Positions 25,627-35,225 are shown, counted from the first letter of the stretch. The stretch is 64,000 nt of DNA from Virgibacillus sp. NKC19-16 (GCF_021560035.1 NZ_CP074373.1:492001-556000); one strand, 5' to 3'. Notes: generated by a model not told the origin, from the sequence alone. Translations and numbers: made by a program.

Positions 25627-25902
25627 ATGGAAAATAGTGAACTAAAGGAAATGTTTAGCCAATCACACAAGAAGATAGATGAACGTTTCGATTCCGTGGA
25701 AAAACGCTTTGATGATATAGATGAACGACTGGATAAAATAGATAATGATCTTAACAATTTCACTACCGAAAATCGGAGCCACTTCAAGCGGCTGGGGGAC
25801 AAGATAGATTCACTCATAAACGTCACAAGTAGGATCTCGTACAACACTTTGGAAAACGAAGCGAAAATTGAGCGACTCAAAGAAAGAATTGGGGGAAGCT
25901 AA
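25627..25902 (+). CDS. Small coiled-coil protein
   Basis: A 91-residue hydrophilic protein with continuous heptads (IDERFDSVEKRFDDIDERLD, then IDSLINVTSRISYNTLENEA), predicted to be one long coiled coil. AAAGGAGGGAGAGG precedes ATG. Similar short proteins are widespread in Bacillaceae, often in accessory regions; no function is known to me. It has no membrane segment. Confidence 0.6.
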   Translation: MENSELKEMFSQSHKKIDERFDSVEKRFDDIDERLDKIDNDLNNFTTENRSHFKRLGDKIDSLINVTSRISYNTLENEAKIERLKERIGGS

Positions 25903-25994
25903 TGCTATATAGGTCACAAGACACGTGGGCATGCTCTTTGGTTGGTCTGGGGGAACTGAGATAGTGTTACAAGCTAAACCTATTATATCGTCAA

Positions 25995-26030
25995 TAAAAA
26001 AACCCCTCACACATCGTATGAGGGATTTTC
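25995..26030 (-). terminator. Intrinsic terminator of ddh
   Basis: CCCTCATACGATGTGTGAGGG forms a stem-loop on the minus strand and is followed by a run of seven T residues, directly after the ddh stop. Confidence 0.8.
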
Positions 26031-26037
26031 TTTATGC

Positions 26038-27024
26038 TTATAAATAATCTCTGCGCAATTCTTCCGCTGATTTTGGAGAGATGTATCCAGGTGCTACATC
26101 ATAAACTGTTTTCGCACCTTTTTGACCTTCTTTATTTAACCGGTATGCTGCACGTGCATAGGCGGTGAGAACACTTGCGGTGAATTCAGGGTTGCTGTCT
26201 AATTTTAAATTATATTCGGCGATTTGATTACTTCCTTCACCGGTTTTACCACTGCGAATGACAAATCCTCCATGTGGCATGGAAGAGTGATTACGCGCTA
26301 GTTCCTCTTCTGTAATAAAGTGAACTGTCGTTTCATAATCAGCAAAATAATTAGGCATTGTTTTAATTTCCTGTTCGATTTGCGCTGTATCTGCATCCTC
26401 TTCGGGTACAATATAGCATGTGCGCACATGGCGATCCACCTTGGACACAGCTGGATTTTCCCCATTTCTAACTTGTTCGATCACTTTATCAGATGGGATT
26501 GTATACTGAACGCCCTTTTTAACACCTTCTACTCTGCGAACAGCGTCAGAGTGCCCTTGGCTCAGGCCTTTGCCCCAAAATGTATAGGTCTCTCCTTCAG
26601 GAAGAAGTGCTTCTGACATGACGCGGTTAATGGAGAACATACCTGGGTCCCAACCAACGGAGATAATGCTTGTTTTCCCGCTAGCCTGTGCTACTTTGTC
26701 AACAGATGCAAAGAACTCAGGAATTTTCGCGTGTGTATCATAACTATCTACTGTATTAAACATTTCTGCAAAGGCGGGTACCTGTTCAGGCAGGTCTGTT
26801 GCGGAACCGCCGCATAGGAGCATCACATCGATTTTGTCGGTGTAGTTTTTTGCCTCATCGATATGTAACACATTTACATCCGAATTAAGAATGTTCACAC
26901 TGTCCGGATTTCTTCTTGTAAAAACAGCAACAAGCTCCATGTCTGGTTGTTGCGCGATAGAAGCCTCTGTCCCTTTTCCTAGATTACCGTATCCCACGAT
27001 TCCTACTCTAATTTTATTTTCCAT
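26038..27024 (-). CDS. ddh: meso-Diaminopimelate D-dehydrogenase
   Basis: A 328-residue NADPH enzyme that reductively aminates tetrahydrodipicolinate to meso-DAP in one step, bypassing the acylated pathway. The Rossmann loop GIVGYGNLGKG (residues 8-18), LCGGSATDLP, DSYDTHAKIP, SVGWDPGMFS and GLSQGHSDAVRR are conserved family motifs. The length is normal. It is a single gene. It links lysine supply with cell-wall cross-linking and spore dipicolinate formation. Confidence 0.94.
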   Translation of the reverse strand: MENKIRVGIVGYGNLGKGTEASIAQQPDMELVAVFTRRNPDSVNILNSDVNVLHIDEAKNYTDKIDVMLLCGGSATDLPEQVPAFAEMFNTVDSYDTHAKIPEFFASVDKVAQASGKTSIISVGWDPGMFSINRVMSEALLPEGETYTFWGKGLSQGHSDAVRRVEGVKKGVQYTIPSDKVIEQVRNGENPAVSKVDRHVRTCYIVPEEDADTAQIEQEIKTMPNYFADYETTVHFITEEELARNHSSMPHGGFVIRSGKTGEGSNQIAEYNLKLDSNPEFTASVLTAYARAAYRLNKEGQKGAKTVYDVAPGYISPKSAEELRRDYL

Positions 27025-27186
27025 ATATTCCCCTCCATTAGTTCGCGTTTATTTAGCTCACTTTTCTCTTTATACTATCGTTTTTTATTTTTATGTGCAA
27101 TATCTAAGGTTTTAGTATTTGAGAAAATCAGGGTATGTCTCAGATTGAACTTTATCAACTACGAGAGAGTTATTATTTATGAAAAA

Positions 27187-28299
27187 TTATAAAGTAATTC
27201 CGCTACTAGTAACGTTAACTTTTACCTCCGGATTAACAACTATATGCTCATAATAATTTTCTCCTTTTATTTCTTCCCAAATAGATGGATGAAAGGCAAT
27301 TAATTCTCTGCCTAATCCAAGTACATCACTTTGGTTGTCTGCTAGTTTTTTGAATAGAATATCCGCTTTTTTAGTGAGATGATTGGATAATTGTTTATTT
27401 AAATAACTTATCATCTCTTGCTCATCTAAATTGTCTGGTGGAAAATCAACGACATCCACATCCAGTTGAAGAGAAACATCAATATGGATCTTATCTTTTT
27501 TCTCAACACTTAGCTCTCTTGAGACATTTTTTACATTATAACTTACGGATACGTCGCGTGTTTGATCAATCTGATCTGTTAAAATTGCCTTTTTAGATTG
27601 TTTTTCCATGAAAAGTAATAACAGAGTACTTTGATCAGATGACAGAAATTGTCCAGTAAAGCTGCGATCTTTAAAAAGAGCAGTTCCTTTCAATTCCACT
27701 TTATTTTTATTCTTATCAATACCCAAGTAAGGGATAAAAAAATCCTTTCCTTCATCAAACAAATAGTTGCGAACCGTACGAAGTGTGATGGACGGGGACT
27801 GTGTATGGTCTTCACTGCTTCTAATCATTTCATATAAGTATTCTCCTTTTTCAGGTTCCTCTTCAATTAAATGCTGAATTAATTCATTTGCATTGCCGTC
27901 CGTAACAGCAACTTTAGAATTCAAATTTACTCTTGGATCTCGATAAATGGAATCTAACACGTTGTATATATTTCTTTTTGCGACTTCATTACCTAAAATT
28001 AATATTCTCCCTTTTGCGGGATCAAATTTACCAGCTACGCCTCGGTCGATACTTAGACTCGACTCTCTAATACTTTCTCCTTTACCGGTTACCAACTCAT
28101 TAGATACAGACCTTTCCCCCCTACTTGAATCACTTATATTTAAATTTCTGATAACCGCTGTTGTCCTGTAGTTTTTTTCCTCATCCAAATCAAAACCTGA
28201 TAAATACACTGTTCGGGAGTTTTTCAGTAATCTTTCATCCCAGCAACCTGTTAATAACGGGATAATTAGCAAGAGCAGAATAATTTTATTTTTCCTCAT
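27187..28299 (-). CDS. GerA-family spore germination protein, C subunit
   Basis: A 370-residue lipoprotein of the Ger(x)C family. The signal ends in PLLTGC (lipobox Cys18), followed by WDERLLKNSRTVYLSGFDLD, a typical opening, then three mixed alpha/beta domains. It is anchored on the outside of the inner spore membrane as part of the germinant receptor. Its start overlaps the B-subunit stop by 14 bases. No clear terminator follows. Confidence 0.9.
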   Translation of the reverse strand: MRKNKIILLLLIIPLLTGCWDERLLKNSRTVYLSGFDLDEEKNYRTTAVIRNLNISDSSRGERSVSNELVTGKGESIRESSLSIDRGVAGKFDPAKGRILILGNEVAKRNIYNVLDSIYRDPRVNLNSKVAVTDGNANELIQHLIEEEPEKGEYLYEMIRSSEDHTQSPSITLRTVRNYLFDEGKDFFIPYLGIDKNKNKVELKGTALFKDRSFTGQFLSSDQSTLLLLFMEKQSKKAILTDQIDQTRDVSVSYNVKNVSRELSVEKKDKIHIDVSLQLDVDVVDFPPDNLDEQEMISYLNKQLSNHLTKKADILFKKLADNQSDVLGLGRELIAFHPSIWEEIKGENYYEHIVVNPEVKVNVTSSGITL

Positions 28300-29392
28300 C
28301 GCAGGAAGCCGCCTCTCTTTTAAAGATAATCGCTATGAAAAGAAGTATTGCAGGAATAATGATCCCAAAAGTCAAATTTAATATTTCAACCCATTCCTCA
28401 TATGCGATTATTTCTACATTATAATTAGAGGCAATAGTTATGAAAAGGACAAATACACCGGAAAGGAAGACAGCTGTTTTATGTTTTACGTGTAGCAACT
28501 TACTGATTCCCATACTTCCCAAAAAGGCATAGCTAATAATAGTAGTAGCAACCACGATACCCCATATAGAAAGAAATATTAAATCTAATCGCTGTAAGAT
28601 GTGTATATCAATCGCGCTTAACATATAAAGAACAGGTTCTGGAACGACGTTTATTTCACCCGGGCTAAACATTATTGTGCTTATGATAACGATATAAGTA
28701 TAAAACAACGTTACAAAAAACACAGCTGAAAATGCCCCTTTCACTGCTGAGAAGCTTTTGGGCTGTTTCATAAAGGCGAAATAAATTAACAATGTTTCAA
28801 AACCGATAAAGGATGGAAGAATCTCTATCGTGCTCTTAAGAATAGTCCATCCCCCAGTGGATCCAATTGGGAAAAGGTGGCGAACATCAATTACCGGATC
28901 CCGAAAAGTAAGAAGTGTAATAAAAAATAAAAACAGAATGAATAGGAACAGGAAGGAAAATAAAGACACCATATTTCTTATCGTTCCCATACATCCATAA
29001 ACGAGAAGAGCAATTCCTATTATAAGGAACATCCACTCCGGGGTTTCAGGGAAAATCCACCGAATGAAAATATCATTAATTACAATAAAGACATAACCAA
29101 CGATCATAAGCAGATAAACAATATATAAAAAATTAATGACATTTCCCAACGTTTTTCCTACTATTAATGTCGAGAAATCAAACAAGGTAAGATTTGGAAA
29201 CCTTTTACATAGCAACCATATAAGCAATACAATGAATTGAATGAGAAACCCGGAAATTAAAATGGAAATCCACCCATCATGACCAGCGGCTTTATATGTT
29301 TGGAAAGGTAATGACAATATACCAACCCCGACCATGGTTTGTACTAGTACAAAAAATAGCTCGGCCGGACTAATACGGCTCTTCACTCTCAT
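28286..29392 (-). CDS. GerA-family spore germination protein, B subunit
   Basis: A transporter-like integral membrane protein of about 368 residues with ten predicted helices, belonging to the APC-superfamily spore-permease group thought to bind the germinant. It opens MRVKSRISPAELFFVLVQTM with GVGILSLPF in helix 1. The frame is open to 29500, but family sequence and AAGGGAGTGG support ATG 29392. It overlaps the A subunit by 23 bases and the C subunit by 14, a tightly coupled operon. Confidence 0.9.
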   Translation of the reverse strand: MRVKSRISPAELFFVLVQTMVGVGILSLPFQTYKAAGHDGWISILISGFLIQFIVLLIWLLCKRFPNLTLFDFSTLIVGKTLGNVINFLYIVYLLMIVGYVFIVINDIFIRWIFPETPEWMFLIIGIALLVYGCMGTIRNMVSLFSFLFLFILFLFFITLLTFRDPVIDVRHLFPIGSTGGWTILKSTIEILPSFIGFETLLIYFAFMKQPKSFSAVKGAFSAVFFVTLFYTYIVIISTIMFSPGEINVVPEPVLYMLSAIDIHILQRLDLIFLSIWGIVVATTIISYAFLGSMGISKLLHVKHKTAVFLSGVFVLFITIASNYNVEIIAYEEWVEILNLTFGIIIPAILLFIAIIFKREAASCDEEK

Positions 29393-30881
29393 GCGATTTC
29401 CACTCCCTTGACGTTTTTCCCTTTTGATATCGAGAAGAGGTTTTCGGGCGTTTATCCTGCATCCATACAGGTAATCGGATAATGGTATCTTTAAATTCAT
29501 GAATGTTTAAAGGAGCAAAAGGAGCAAAATATGGAACCCCAAAAGAAGTAATGCGTGACAAGTGGATGAAGATGAATAACGATCCTAACATAATTCCGAG
29601 TAAACCGAACGTTGCTGCCATAATCATTAATGGAAATCCCAGAACACGAATTGTACTGCTCATTTCTATATTTGGCTGAGCAAAAGAAGAGACGGCAGTT
29701 ATTGCAACAACAATAAGCCCGCCATATGACACCAATCCTGCTTCCACCATTGCTGTTCCCACGACTAAACCACCGACAATCCCAAATGTTTGGGCGATGG
29801 AGTTTGGCAATCGAATCGATGCCTCTCTGAGTAATTCAAGCGAGAACTGCATGATCATTAACTCAATAATTGGACGAAATGGTACATAGCTTAATGAAGA
29901 CTGAAAGGAATAAACAAGCTCCGTCGGAAAAATTTCGTAATGGAATGAAACGAGTGCAACATAAAAAGCCGGAAAAAGTAAAGCATTCACATAGCTTAAT
30001 AAACGAAGAATCCTGAAAAATGATCCCAATCCCCACCGATTAACATAGTCATCCGGTGATTGGAAAAACATCATAAATGTTGCTGGTAAAACAAATACGG
30101 TAGGATCGCCATCTATGAGTAAAACCGCTCTTCCATCCATCAAATTCGCTGCAGTCCGATCTGGCCTTTCCGTCACTAAAAGTTGAGGGAACGGTGAAAA
30201 CGCATCATCTTCAATGCAATCCTGAATATTGCCGGAAGATCGAATGGAATCAAGGTTAATACTTTTTAATCGTTGGTCCACCTTCTTTAATATTTCCGGA
30301 TTTACTAAATTATTCAGGTAGATTAAAGCCACATCTGTATTGGTTTCAGCTCCCAAGGGATATTTTTTAACTGTAAAACGAGGATTTTCGGTACGCTTAC
30401 GTAGTAAAGAAATATTTTTATCTAAATCTTCAACAAAACCTTCATGTGGCCCAAGTATCGTTTTCTCTGTTTCAAGTTGAGAAACATCCCTACCATGTGA
30501 TGCATTCACATTCAGCAAGAGTCCCTCTTCATGGCCATCTTTTTTCATAAGCAAGCAATTACCATCTAATAATCCATTTATTGCTTTCTCATTGCCTCGG
30601 ATACGATTTATTTCCTGGTTGTATAGCACATTGGAAATGTCGTTATTCTCTGTTTTTGTAAGGGGCTCAATAACTTTTGTTTCAAGCTTTTCTTGATCTA
30701 CTATAGGAGCGATGTACAAGATGATATAGATTTGGTGGTTGATATGTATTTCACGATCTTTTAAATCATCGGTATGATTCAATTGGACTTTTATGTTCTC
30801 TATAGAAAGGGCTCTCTGATTTTTAAAATTTGTTTTTGGCGAGTTTACTTGTTTCTTCTTTGATTCTCTTCTTCGTCGCAT
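29370..30881 (-). CDS. GerA-family spore germination protein, A subunit
   Basis: A 503-residue protein with a long hydrophilic N-terminal part (about 1-285) and a membrane part with four to six helices. Signatures are GRAVLLIDGDPTVFVLPATF, FFQSPDDYVNRW, REASIRLPNSIAQTFGIVGG and NIEMSSTIRVLGFPLM. It forms the ion-conducting core of the receptor. GAGGT is 9 bases upstream of ATG. A sigma-G-like promoter precedes the operon, consistent with forespore expression. The germinant cannot be predicted. Confidence 0.93.
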   Translation of the reverse strand: MRRRRESKKKQVNSPKTNFKNQRALSIENIKVQLNHTDDLKDREIHINHQIYIILYIAPIVDQEKLETKVIEPLTKTENNDISNVLYNQEINRIRGNEKAINGLLDGNCLLMKKDGHEEGLLLNVNASHGRDVSQLETEKTILGPHEGFVEDLDKNISLLRKRTENPRFTVKKYPLGAETNTDVALIYLNNLVNPEILKKVDQRLKSINLDSIRSSGNIQDCIEDDAFSPFPQLLVTERPDRTAANLMDGRAVLLIDGDPTVFVLPATFMMFFQSPDDYVNRWGLGSFFRILRLLSYVNALLFPAFYVALVSFHYEIFPTELVYSFQSSLSYVPFRPIIELMIMQFSLELLREASIRLPNSIAQTFGIVGGLVVGTAMVEAGLVSYGGLIVVAITAVSSFAQPNIEMSSTIRVLGFPLMIMAATFGLLGIMLGSLFIFIHLSRITSFGVPYFAPFAPLNIHEFKDTIIRLPVWMQDKRPKTSSRYQKGKTSREWKSHESEEPY

Positions 30882-30912
30882 CTCCCTGCACCTCTATAAA
30901 ACGGTATTTTTT

Positions 30913-30941
30913 TAGTATGTGGTTATCGCTAATATTCATAC
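30913..30941 (-). promoter_or_regulatory. Sigma-G-like promoter of the germination operon
   Basis: CATACTA (30919-30913) is an exact sigma-G -10, and GTATG (30941-30937), fitting gnATr, lies 17 bp upstream on the minus strand. It is about 30 bases before the A-subunit start codon. Confidence 0.55.
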
Positions 30942-31077
30942 GCTAAGAATAAGTGTCGCAGTAAAAGATAAAAATGGACATCTTTCAAACTGAAAAACTA
31001 AAAACGCATGAGATTTCCTGTTAACCTCCTTACGTTTTAGCTTTTTATTGCTTCTAGATTTTCTGTACTTCGCTATG

Positions 31078-31758
31078 TTATTGTCTATCGTCCGAATCAA
31101 GTCCATCTTTAATTTTTTCTACGCCTTGTTCAACAATTTTCTCCCCTATCGTTACATTGTCCGTATCAAATGTGCTTTCTGTTGGGACATCAAATTGAAG
31201 CTGTTCGGCATATGGCGCTGGCCTATTCATCATATAGGCTGACATAACTTCACTTAAGGTATCGCGAGCTTCTTCGGCATTTGAGTTACCTGTGACAATA
31301 TCGTTCATTAAGTTAAGTGCAAGGAAATTGGCGGCTTCCATATCACAACGGGAAGACACTTCACCTCTTGTTCGTTCGACAATGACACTACCATCAAATT
31401 TAGCAAGTTCACTAAACATTTCTGGTGGAACGGAATAATTTATAAAATTTTCGATAACGTCTGTGTGAGGTTCTGGGAAGTCATGTGGTATTTCGTCTTG
31501 GTAGACAATTGTCCGTTTCCATGTCCCATTGTTATACCAGATTAGTCTGCTGGAAATTGCTTCATTGGGAGGGCCGTATTGTTCCATGGTTAAATTGGCG
31601 GCCTTTTTGGACATCGCATTCCAATCATTAATAATTGCTTCTACAGCTTCCGATCCCACGACACTTTCTGTCGTTTTCTCAGCCCCACCAACGGTCTGTA
31701 CTTTTAAATCGCTCGCCATGGAAGTTGCTGCTGTTTTTAATTTTTCTTCCTGTTCCAT
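31078..31758 (-). CDS. Conserved-looking hypothetical protein
   Basis: A 226-residue soluble protein without signal peptide or membrane helix. The N-terminal 30 residues are low-complexity Ala/Thr/Val, and the middle is rich in aromatics (RLIWYNNGTWKRTIVYQDEI, PPEMFSELAKFDGSVIVERT), suggesting a compact alpha/beta domain. The C terminus is acidic. I do not recognise the family. It lies alone between the germination operon and the HD hydrolase, so context gives no function. Confidence 0.55.
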   Translation of the reverse strand: MEQEEKLKTAATSMASDLKVQTVGGAEKTTESVVGSEAVEAIINDWNAMSKKAANLTMEQYGPPNEAISSRLIWYNNGTWKRTIVYQDEIPHDFPEPHTDVIENFINYSVPPEMFSELAKFDGSVIVERTRGEVSSRCDMEAANFLALNLMNDIVTGNSNAEEARDTLSEVMSAYMMNRPAPYAEQLQFDVPTESTFDTDNVTIGEKIVEQGVEKIKDGLDSDDRQ

Positions 31759-31858
31759 AATAATTCATCCTTTTTATTGTTTTGGGTTAACTTATTATTA
31801 GGATAAACTCGGAAATTAAACATTAGATAATTTGCCAATGATTGTAATAGCCGAATAA

Positions 31859-32413
31859 TCAACCAGATCCAAAAACCCGCTCCACGGCATCTTCAAATTC
31901 CCCAAAATAACCCGGCACATCATCAGCGTCCAATCCAACATACATATTCGCAGCAATCAATTGGTTATACCATTTCTGTTTTTCGAACCCAGCATTAAAT
32001 TTGTTCCATACCACGTCACCTTGCTGTTTTAAGTCTACTTCCACGCCAAGCAGGTTATCCAGTTTGTCAGCGACGATTAGATATTTAATTTCTTTTTCGG
32101 CATATTTAATTGTGTTAATAGTATGTTGTTTGCGCTCTTGCCATGATTTGGATTTGTCCTCCGTATGGGCTGCGACAAGCTCTGCAACCCACCCGTCGAA
32201 TTCGCGTTCAATATCTTCTATTTCATAGAGCGTATCTTCAACTACATCATGTAAATACCCGGCGCAAACGAGTTCAGTTGAAAATCCATTTTCTTCAAGC
32301 CTATCTGCAACTCGAATGGGATGGGTGATGTAAGGAGCATTTGAATTTTTCCGTTGTTGGCCGACGTGGGCTTTTTTTGCAAAAGCTTTAGCGCGTTGTT
32401 TCAAGTTCTTCAT
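31859..32413 (-). CDS. HD-domain (p)ppGpp hydrolase-like protein
   Basis: A 184-residue protein resembling the hydrolase domain of RelA/SpoT and stand-alone small alarmone hydrolases. Motifs are AKKAHVGQQRKNSNAPYITH with P-x-RVA, GYLHDVVEDT (HD plus ED), and DKLDNL. No synthetase, TGS or ACT domain is present. It may remove alarmones or a related nucleotide. GGGAGATG precedes the start. Substrate assignment is by family layout only. Confidence 0.75.
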   Translation of the reverse strand: MKNLKQRAKAFAKKAHVGQQRKNSNAPYITHPIRVADRLEENGFSTELVCAGYLHDVVEDTLYEIEDIEREFDGWVAELVAAHTEDKSKSWQERKQHTINTIKYAEKEIKYLIVADKLDNLLGVEVDLKQQGDVVWNKFNAGFEKQKWYNQLIAANMYVGLDADDVPGYFGEFEDAVERVFGSG

Positions 32414-32569
32414 CTCCCTATATTAGAGTAGTTAATTCCACCTATATCATTTTTCTGAAAAACAAACAAGTACTTTATAAATTAGATCGTGGTTCTTCCA
32501 TTACATTTGGAAGAAATATTGGTATGATAATAGGTATACGACTAAATAAAAACGGGGGGTCACTTTACA

Positions 32570-33625
32570 ATGGAAGAGGGTATAAATCAACGAAAGACAG
32601 AGCATATCAGGCTTTGTTTAACGGAAAATGTAGAAGGTGTAAACAAATCGACAGGGCTGGAGGGTATTAACTTTATACATAATGCTCTGCCGGAGATTAA
32701 CTTTGAGGATATTCAATTAGACACCAATTTTTTAAATAAGAAAATAAATGCACCGTTTCTTGTTAGCTCAATGACTGGTGGATCAGAGCTTGCAGCTAAA
32801 ATTAATCAAAATCTGGCAACGGCTGCCCAGGAAAAAGGGTGGGCGGTTGCGCTAGGTTCGACAAGAGCTTTGCTTGAAAGTGACGCACATAAAGAATCTT
32901 TCTTGATCCGCAAACAGGCACCAACTGTTCCTTTAATCGCAAATTTAGGAGCGGTGCAATTGAACTATGGTTATGGTGCTGAGGAAGCGCAGCGTATTGT
33001 GGACATGACGGGGGCAGATTCTATTGTGCTCCACTTCAACCCCCTGCAGGAAGCGGTACAGGATGGAGGAGACTTAAATTTTGAAAATCTGCTGCCAAAA
33101 ATAGAGAAAATCACCAGCTCAGTGAATGTTCCTGTTGCAGCAAAAGAGGTCGGATTCGGGATTGATGGAACAGTGGCGAAAAAGCTATATGATGCCGGGG
33201 TATCTTATATTGATGTTGCTGGGGCTGGTGGGACGTCCTGGAGCCAGGTGGAAAAACTCCGTTCAGAAGATCCATTGAAAAGGGCTGCCGCCGAAGCTTT
33301 TAATAATTGGGGCATTCCAACGAAAGATTGTATTGTCTCCGTTCGAAGCGAATTACCTGATGTGCCGCTTGTGGCGAGTGGAGGAATGAAATCGGGGGTT
33401 GATGCGGCAAAAGCCATAACTATTGGGGCGGACGTCATCGGTTTTGCTCGTCAGTTGCTACAAGCTGCAACTGAATCAGCAGAAACAGTTGCCCGAACCA
33501 TGGATCAAATCGAACTTGAATTGAAGATGACAATGTTCGGAATCGGGGCAAGGACACTGGATGAACTAAAAAACACGAAACGCATAGATATTATGGGAAG
33601 ATCTTTATTGGATGAAAATAGCTAA
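32570..33625 (+). CDS. fni: Type 2 isopentenyl-diphosphate delta-isomerase
   Basis: A 351-residue FMN-dependent TIM-barrel enzyme interconverting isopentenyl and dimethylallyl diphosphate. Signatures are RKTEHIRLCL, PFLVSSMTGGS, GSTRALLES, LIANLGAVQL, VAAKEVGFGI, DVAGAGGTSW and the VASGGMKSG phosphate site. GGGGGG lies upstream of ATG at about 9 bases. It is monocistronic with its own terminator. Confidence 0.95.
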   Translation: MEEGINQRKTEHIRLCLTENVEGVNKSTGLEGINFIHNALPEINFEDIQLDTNFLNKKINAPFLVSSMTGGSELAAKINQNLATAAQEKGWAVALGSTRALLESDAHKESFLIRKQAPTVPLIANLGAVQLNYGYGAEEAQRIVDMTGADSIVLHFNPLQEAVQDGGDLNFENLLPKIEKITSSVNVPVAAKEVGFGIDGTVAKKLYDAGVSYIDVAGAGGTSWSQVEKLRSEDPLKRAAAEAFNNWGIPTKDCIVSVRSELPDVPLVASGGMKSGVDAAKAITIGADVIGFARQLLQAATESAETVARTMDQIELELKMTMFGIGARTLDELKNTKRIDIMGRSLLDENS

Positions 33626-33651
33626 GGTGGAAGTGGCCTTAGCTATAATTT
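33619..33651 (+). terminator. Intrinsic terminator of fni
   Basis: ATAGCTAAGG and CCTTAGCTAT form a 10-bp stem overlapping the stop codon, followed by AATTTTT. Confidence 0.8.
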
Positions 33652-33737
33652 TTCTGGACAGATAAGGGGACTTTCTTGCATTAATATAGTGAAAATCCCG
33701 TGTTATGTTCACAAAAGATAGAAAATAATTCGCAAAT

Positions 33738-33762
33738 GTTTGCCCAAAAAGTAAATGGGAAT
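33738..33762 (+). promoter_or_regulatory. Sigma-B-like promoter of ydaT
   Basis: GTTTGC (33738) and GGGAAT (33757) are separated by 13 bp, close to the general-stress consensus GTTTAA / GGGTAT. B. subtilis ydaT is a known sigma-B regulon member, which supports the reading. Confidence 0.5.
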
Positions 33763-33798
33763 TATACATATAAACAAAGCATTTGAGGAGGACTTACG

Positions 33799-34257
33799 AT
33801 GCCTTGGACATTAAATGATTATCCATCATCCATGAAAAATTTAGATGAAGCGACAAAAAAGAAAGCAATTGATATTGCGAATTCGATGATTGATGAAGGT
33901 TATGAGGAAGGAAGGGCCATCCCAATTGCCACTGAGCAAGCAAAGGAATGGCATCAAAATGCAAGTCAGGACGAGATTGAAGAATATAAAAAGCGTGGTA
34001 GGCCAACACAACGTTCTGAGGAAGGGAAGAAATATGAAAACAATCCGGAACGTTTAGAAGAAGCCGAAGAAGTTGTAGCACATGAAGACGGTTGGGCCGT
34101 ACAATCGAGCAATGCGGACCGAGCGAGTGATGTTTTTGAAAACAAAGATGATGCAATAAAGCGCGCTAGGGAAATCGCTAAGAATAAAGGAACTTCCTTA
34201 ACCATTTATAAACAGGACGGTTCGATACAGGAAACTTATTCCTATGAAGATAATTAA
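33799..34257 (+). CDS. ydaT: YdaT-like general stress protein (DUF2188 domain)
   Basis: A 152-residue hydrophilic protein. The N-terminal helical domain MPWTLNDYPSSMKNLDEATK (with EGYEEGRAIPIATEQAKEW) matches the ChaB-like start of B. subtilis YdaT. After a charged linker, residues about 92-150 form a DUF2188 domain (VVAHEDGWAVQSSNADRASD, then EIAKNKGTSLTIYKQDGSIQ). AGGAGG precedes ATG. A sigma-B-like promoter and a terminator make it a single stress-regulated unit. Molecular function is unknown. Confidence 0.85.
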   Translation: MPWTLNDYPSSMKNLDEATKKKAIDIANSMIDEGYEEGRAIPIATEQAKEWHQNASQDEIEEYKKRGRPTQRSEEGKKYENNPERLEEAEEVVAHEDGWAVQSSNADRASDVFENKDDAIKRAREIAKNKGTSLTIYKQDGSIQETYSYEDN

Positions 34258-34261
34258 TCTG

Positions 34262-34293
34262 TGAGACGGCTACTCATAATGGTAGCCGTTTTC
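34262..34293 (+). terminator. Intrinsic terminator of ydaT
   Basis: ACGGCTAC and GTAGCCGT with a short loop, followed by TTTTC. Confidence 0.75.
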
Positions 34294-34358
34294 AAGCAAA
34301 TAACTCCGTATATATTCTACTTCTTTTCAAATCCTAAGAGTAAAGGAGGATTGATTTC

Positions 34359-35225
34359 ATGGATAGGGAAATGCATGAAAGTCATGATAATAAATTTATA
34401 CCAATGACATCTACAGAAAGCGGGACAGGACAAGAGGTAAGAAAAGATGCTTATTATTACACGGATCAGATCGCAAATATTTGCTTGATAGGCAACCTGA
34501 TGGATGAGAAGTGGGTTTTAATTGATGCAGGTATGCCGACTGCAGCTCCTGAAATAAAGGCCGTAGTCGAAGAGCGATACGGGGAGCATAGCAAACCAGC
34601 AGCAATTATCTTGACTCATGGGCATTTTGATCATGTAGGCGGATTAATTGATTTAGTGAGAGAATGGGATGTTCCCGTTTATGCACATGAGCTTGAGTTG
34701 CCATTCCTAACCGGGGAGAAGAGTTACCCTGAACCGGATTCGACTGTTGAAGGTGGACTATTAGCTAAAATTTCGCCAATGTATCCGAACGAACCGATTA
34801 ATTTAGGAGATGCTGTTAAGCCATTACCAGCAGATAACAGTGTGCCTGAAATGCCTGATTGGAAATGGGTGCATACGCCAGGTCATTCCCCAGGACATGT
34901 GTCATTTTTCCGGGAAGAAGATGCACTGCTATTATCAGGGGATGCTTTTATTACGGTGAGGCAGGATTCCTTTTACAATGTATTAATGCAAAATGAGGAA
35001 GTGAATGGGCCACCAAGATATTTAACCACCGACTGGCAGACTGCCTGGGACTCAGTGAAAAAATTAGCGGATTTGAAACCAAATATAGTCATTCCCGGTC
35101 ATGGAAGATTCATGGAAGGCAAAGACCTAACAGACGGATTAAACAAGCTTGTCGCAGAATTTGACCGGCTTGCTATCCCGGACTATGGCAAGTATGTTGA
35201 TGATGGCGACAATATGACACAATAA
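34359..35225 (+). CDS. MBL-fold metallohydrolase
   Basis: A 288-residue zinc hydrolase. The metal site is LTHGHFDHVGG (about residues 88-98), HTPGHSPGH, SGDAF and IPGHG, all four elements of the glyoxalase II-like MBL fold. The N-terminal 35 residues are polar. AAAGGAGG precedes ATG. Such enzymes hydrolyse thioesters, lactones or related bonds; the substrate is not predictable and the neighbours give no hint. Confidence 0.85.
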   Translation: MDREMHESHDNKFIPMTSTESGTGQEVRKDAYYYTDQIANICLIGNLMDEKWVLIDAGMPTAAPEIKAVVEERYGEHSKPAAIILTHGHFDHVGGLIDLVREWDVPVYAHELELPFLTGEKSYPEPDSTVEGGLLAKISPMYPNEPINLGDAVKPLPADNSVPEMPDWKWVHTPGHSPGHVSFFREEDALLLSGDAFITVRQDSFYNVLMQNEEVNGPPRYLTTDWQTAWDSVKKLADLKPNIVIPGHGRFMEGKDLTDGLNKLVAEFDRLAIPDYGKYVDDGDNMTQ

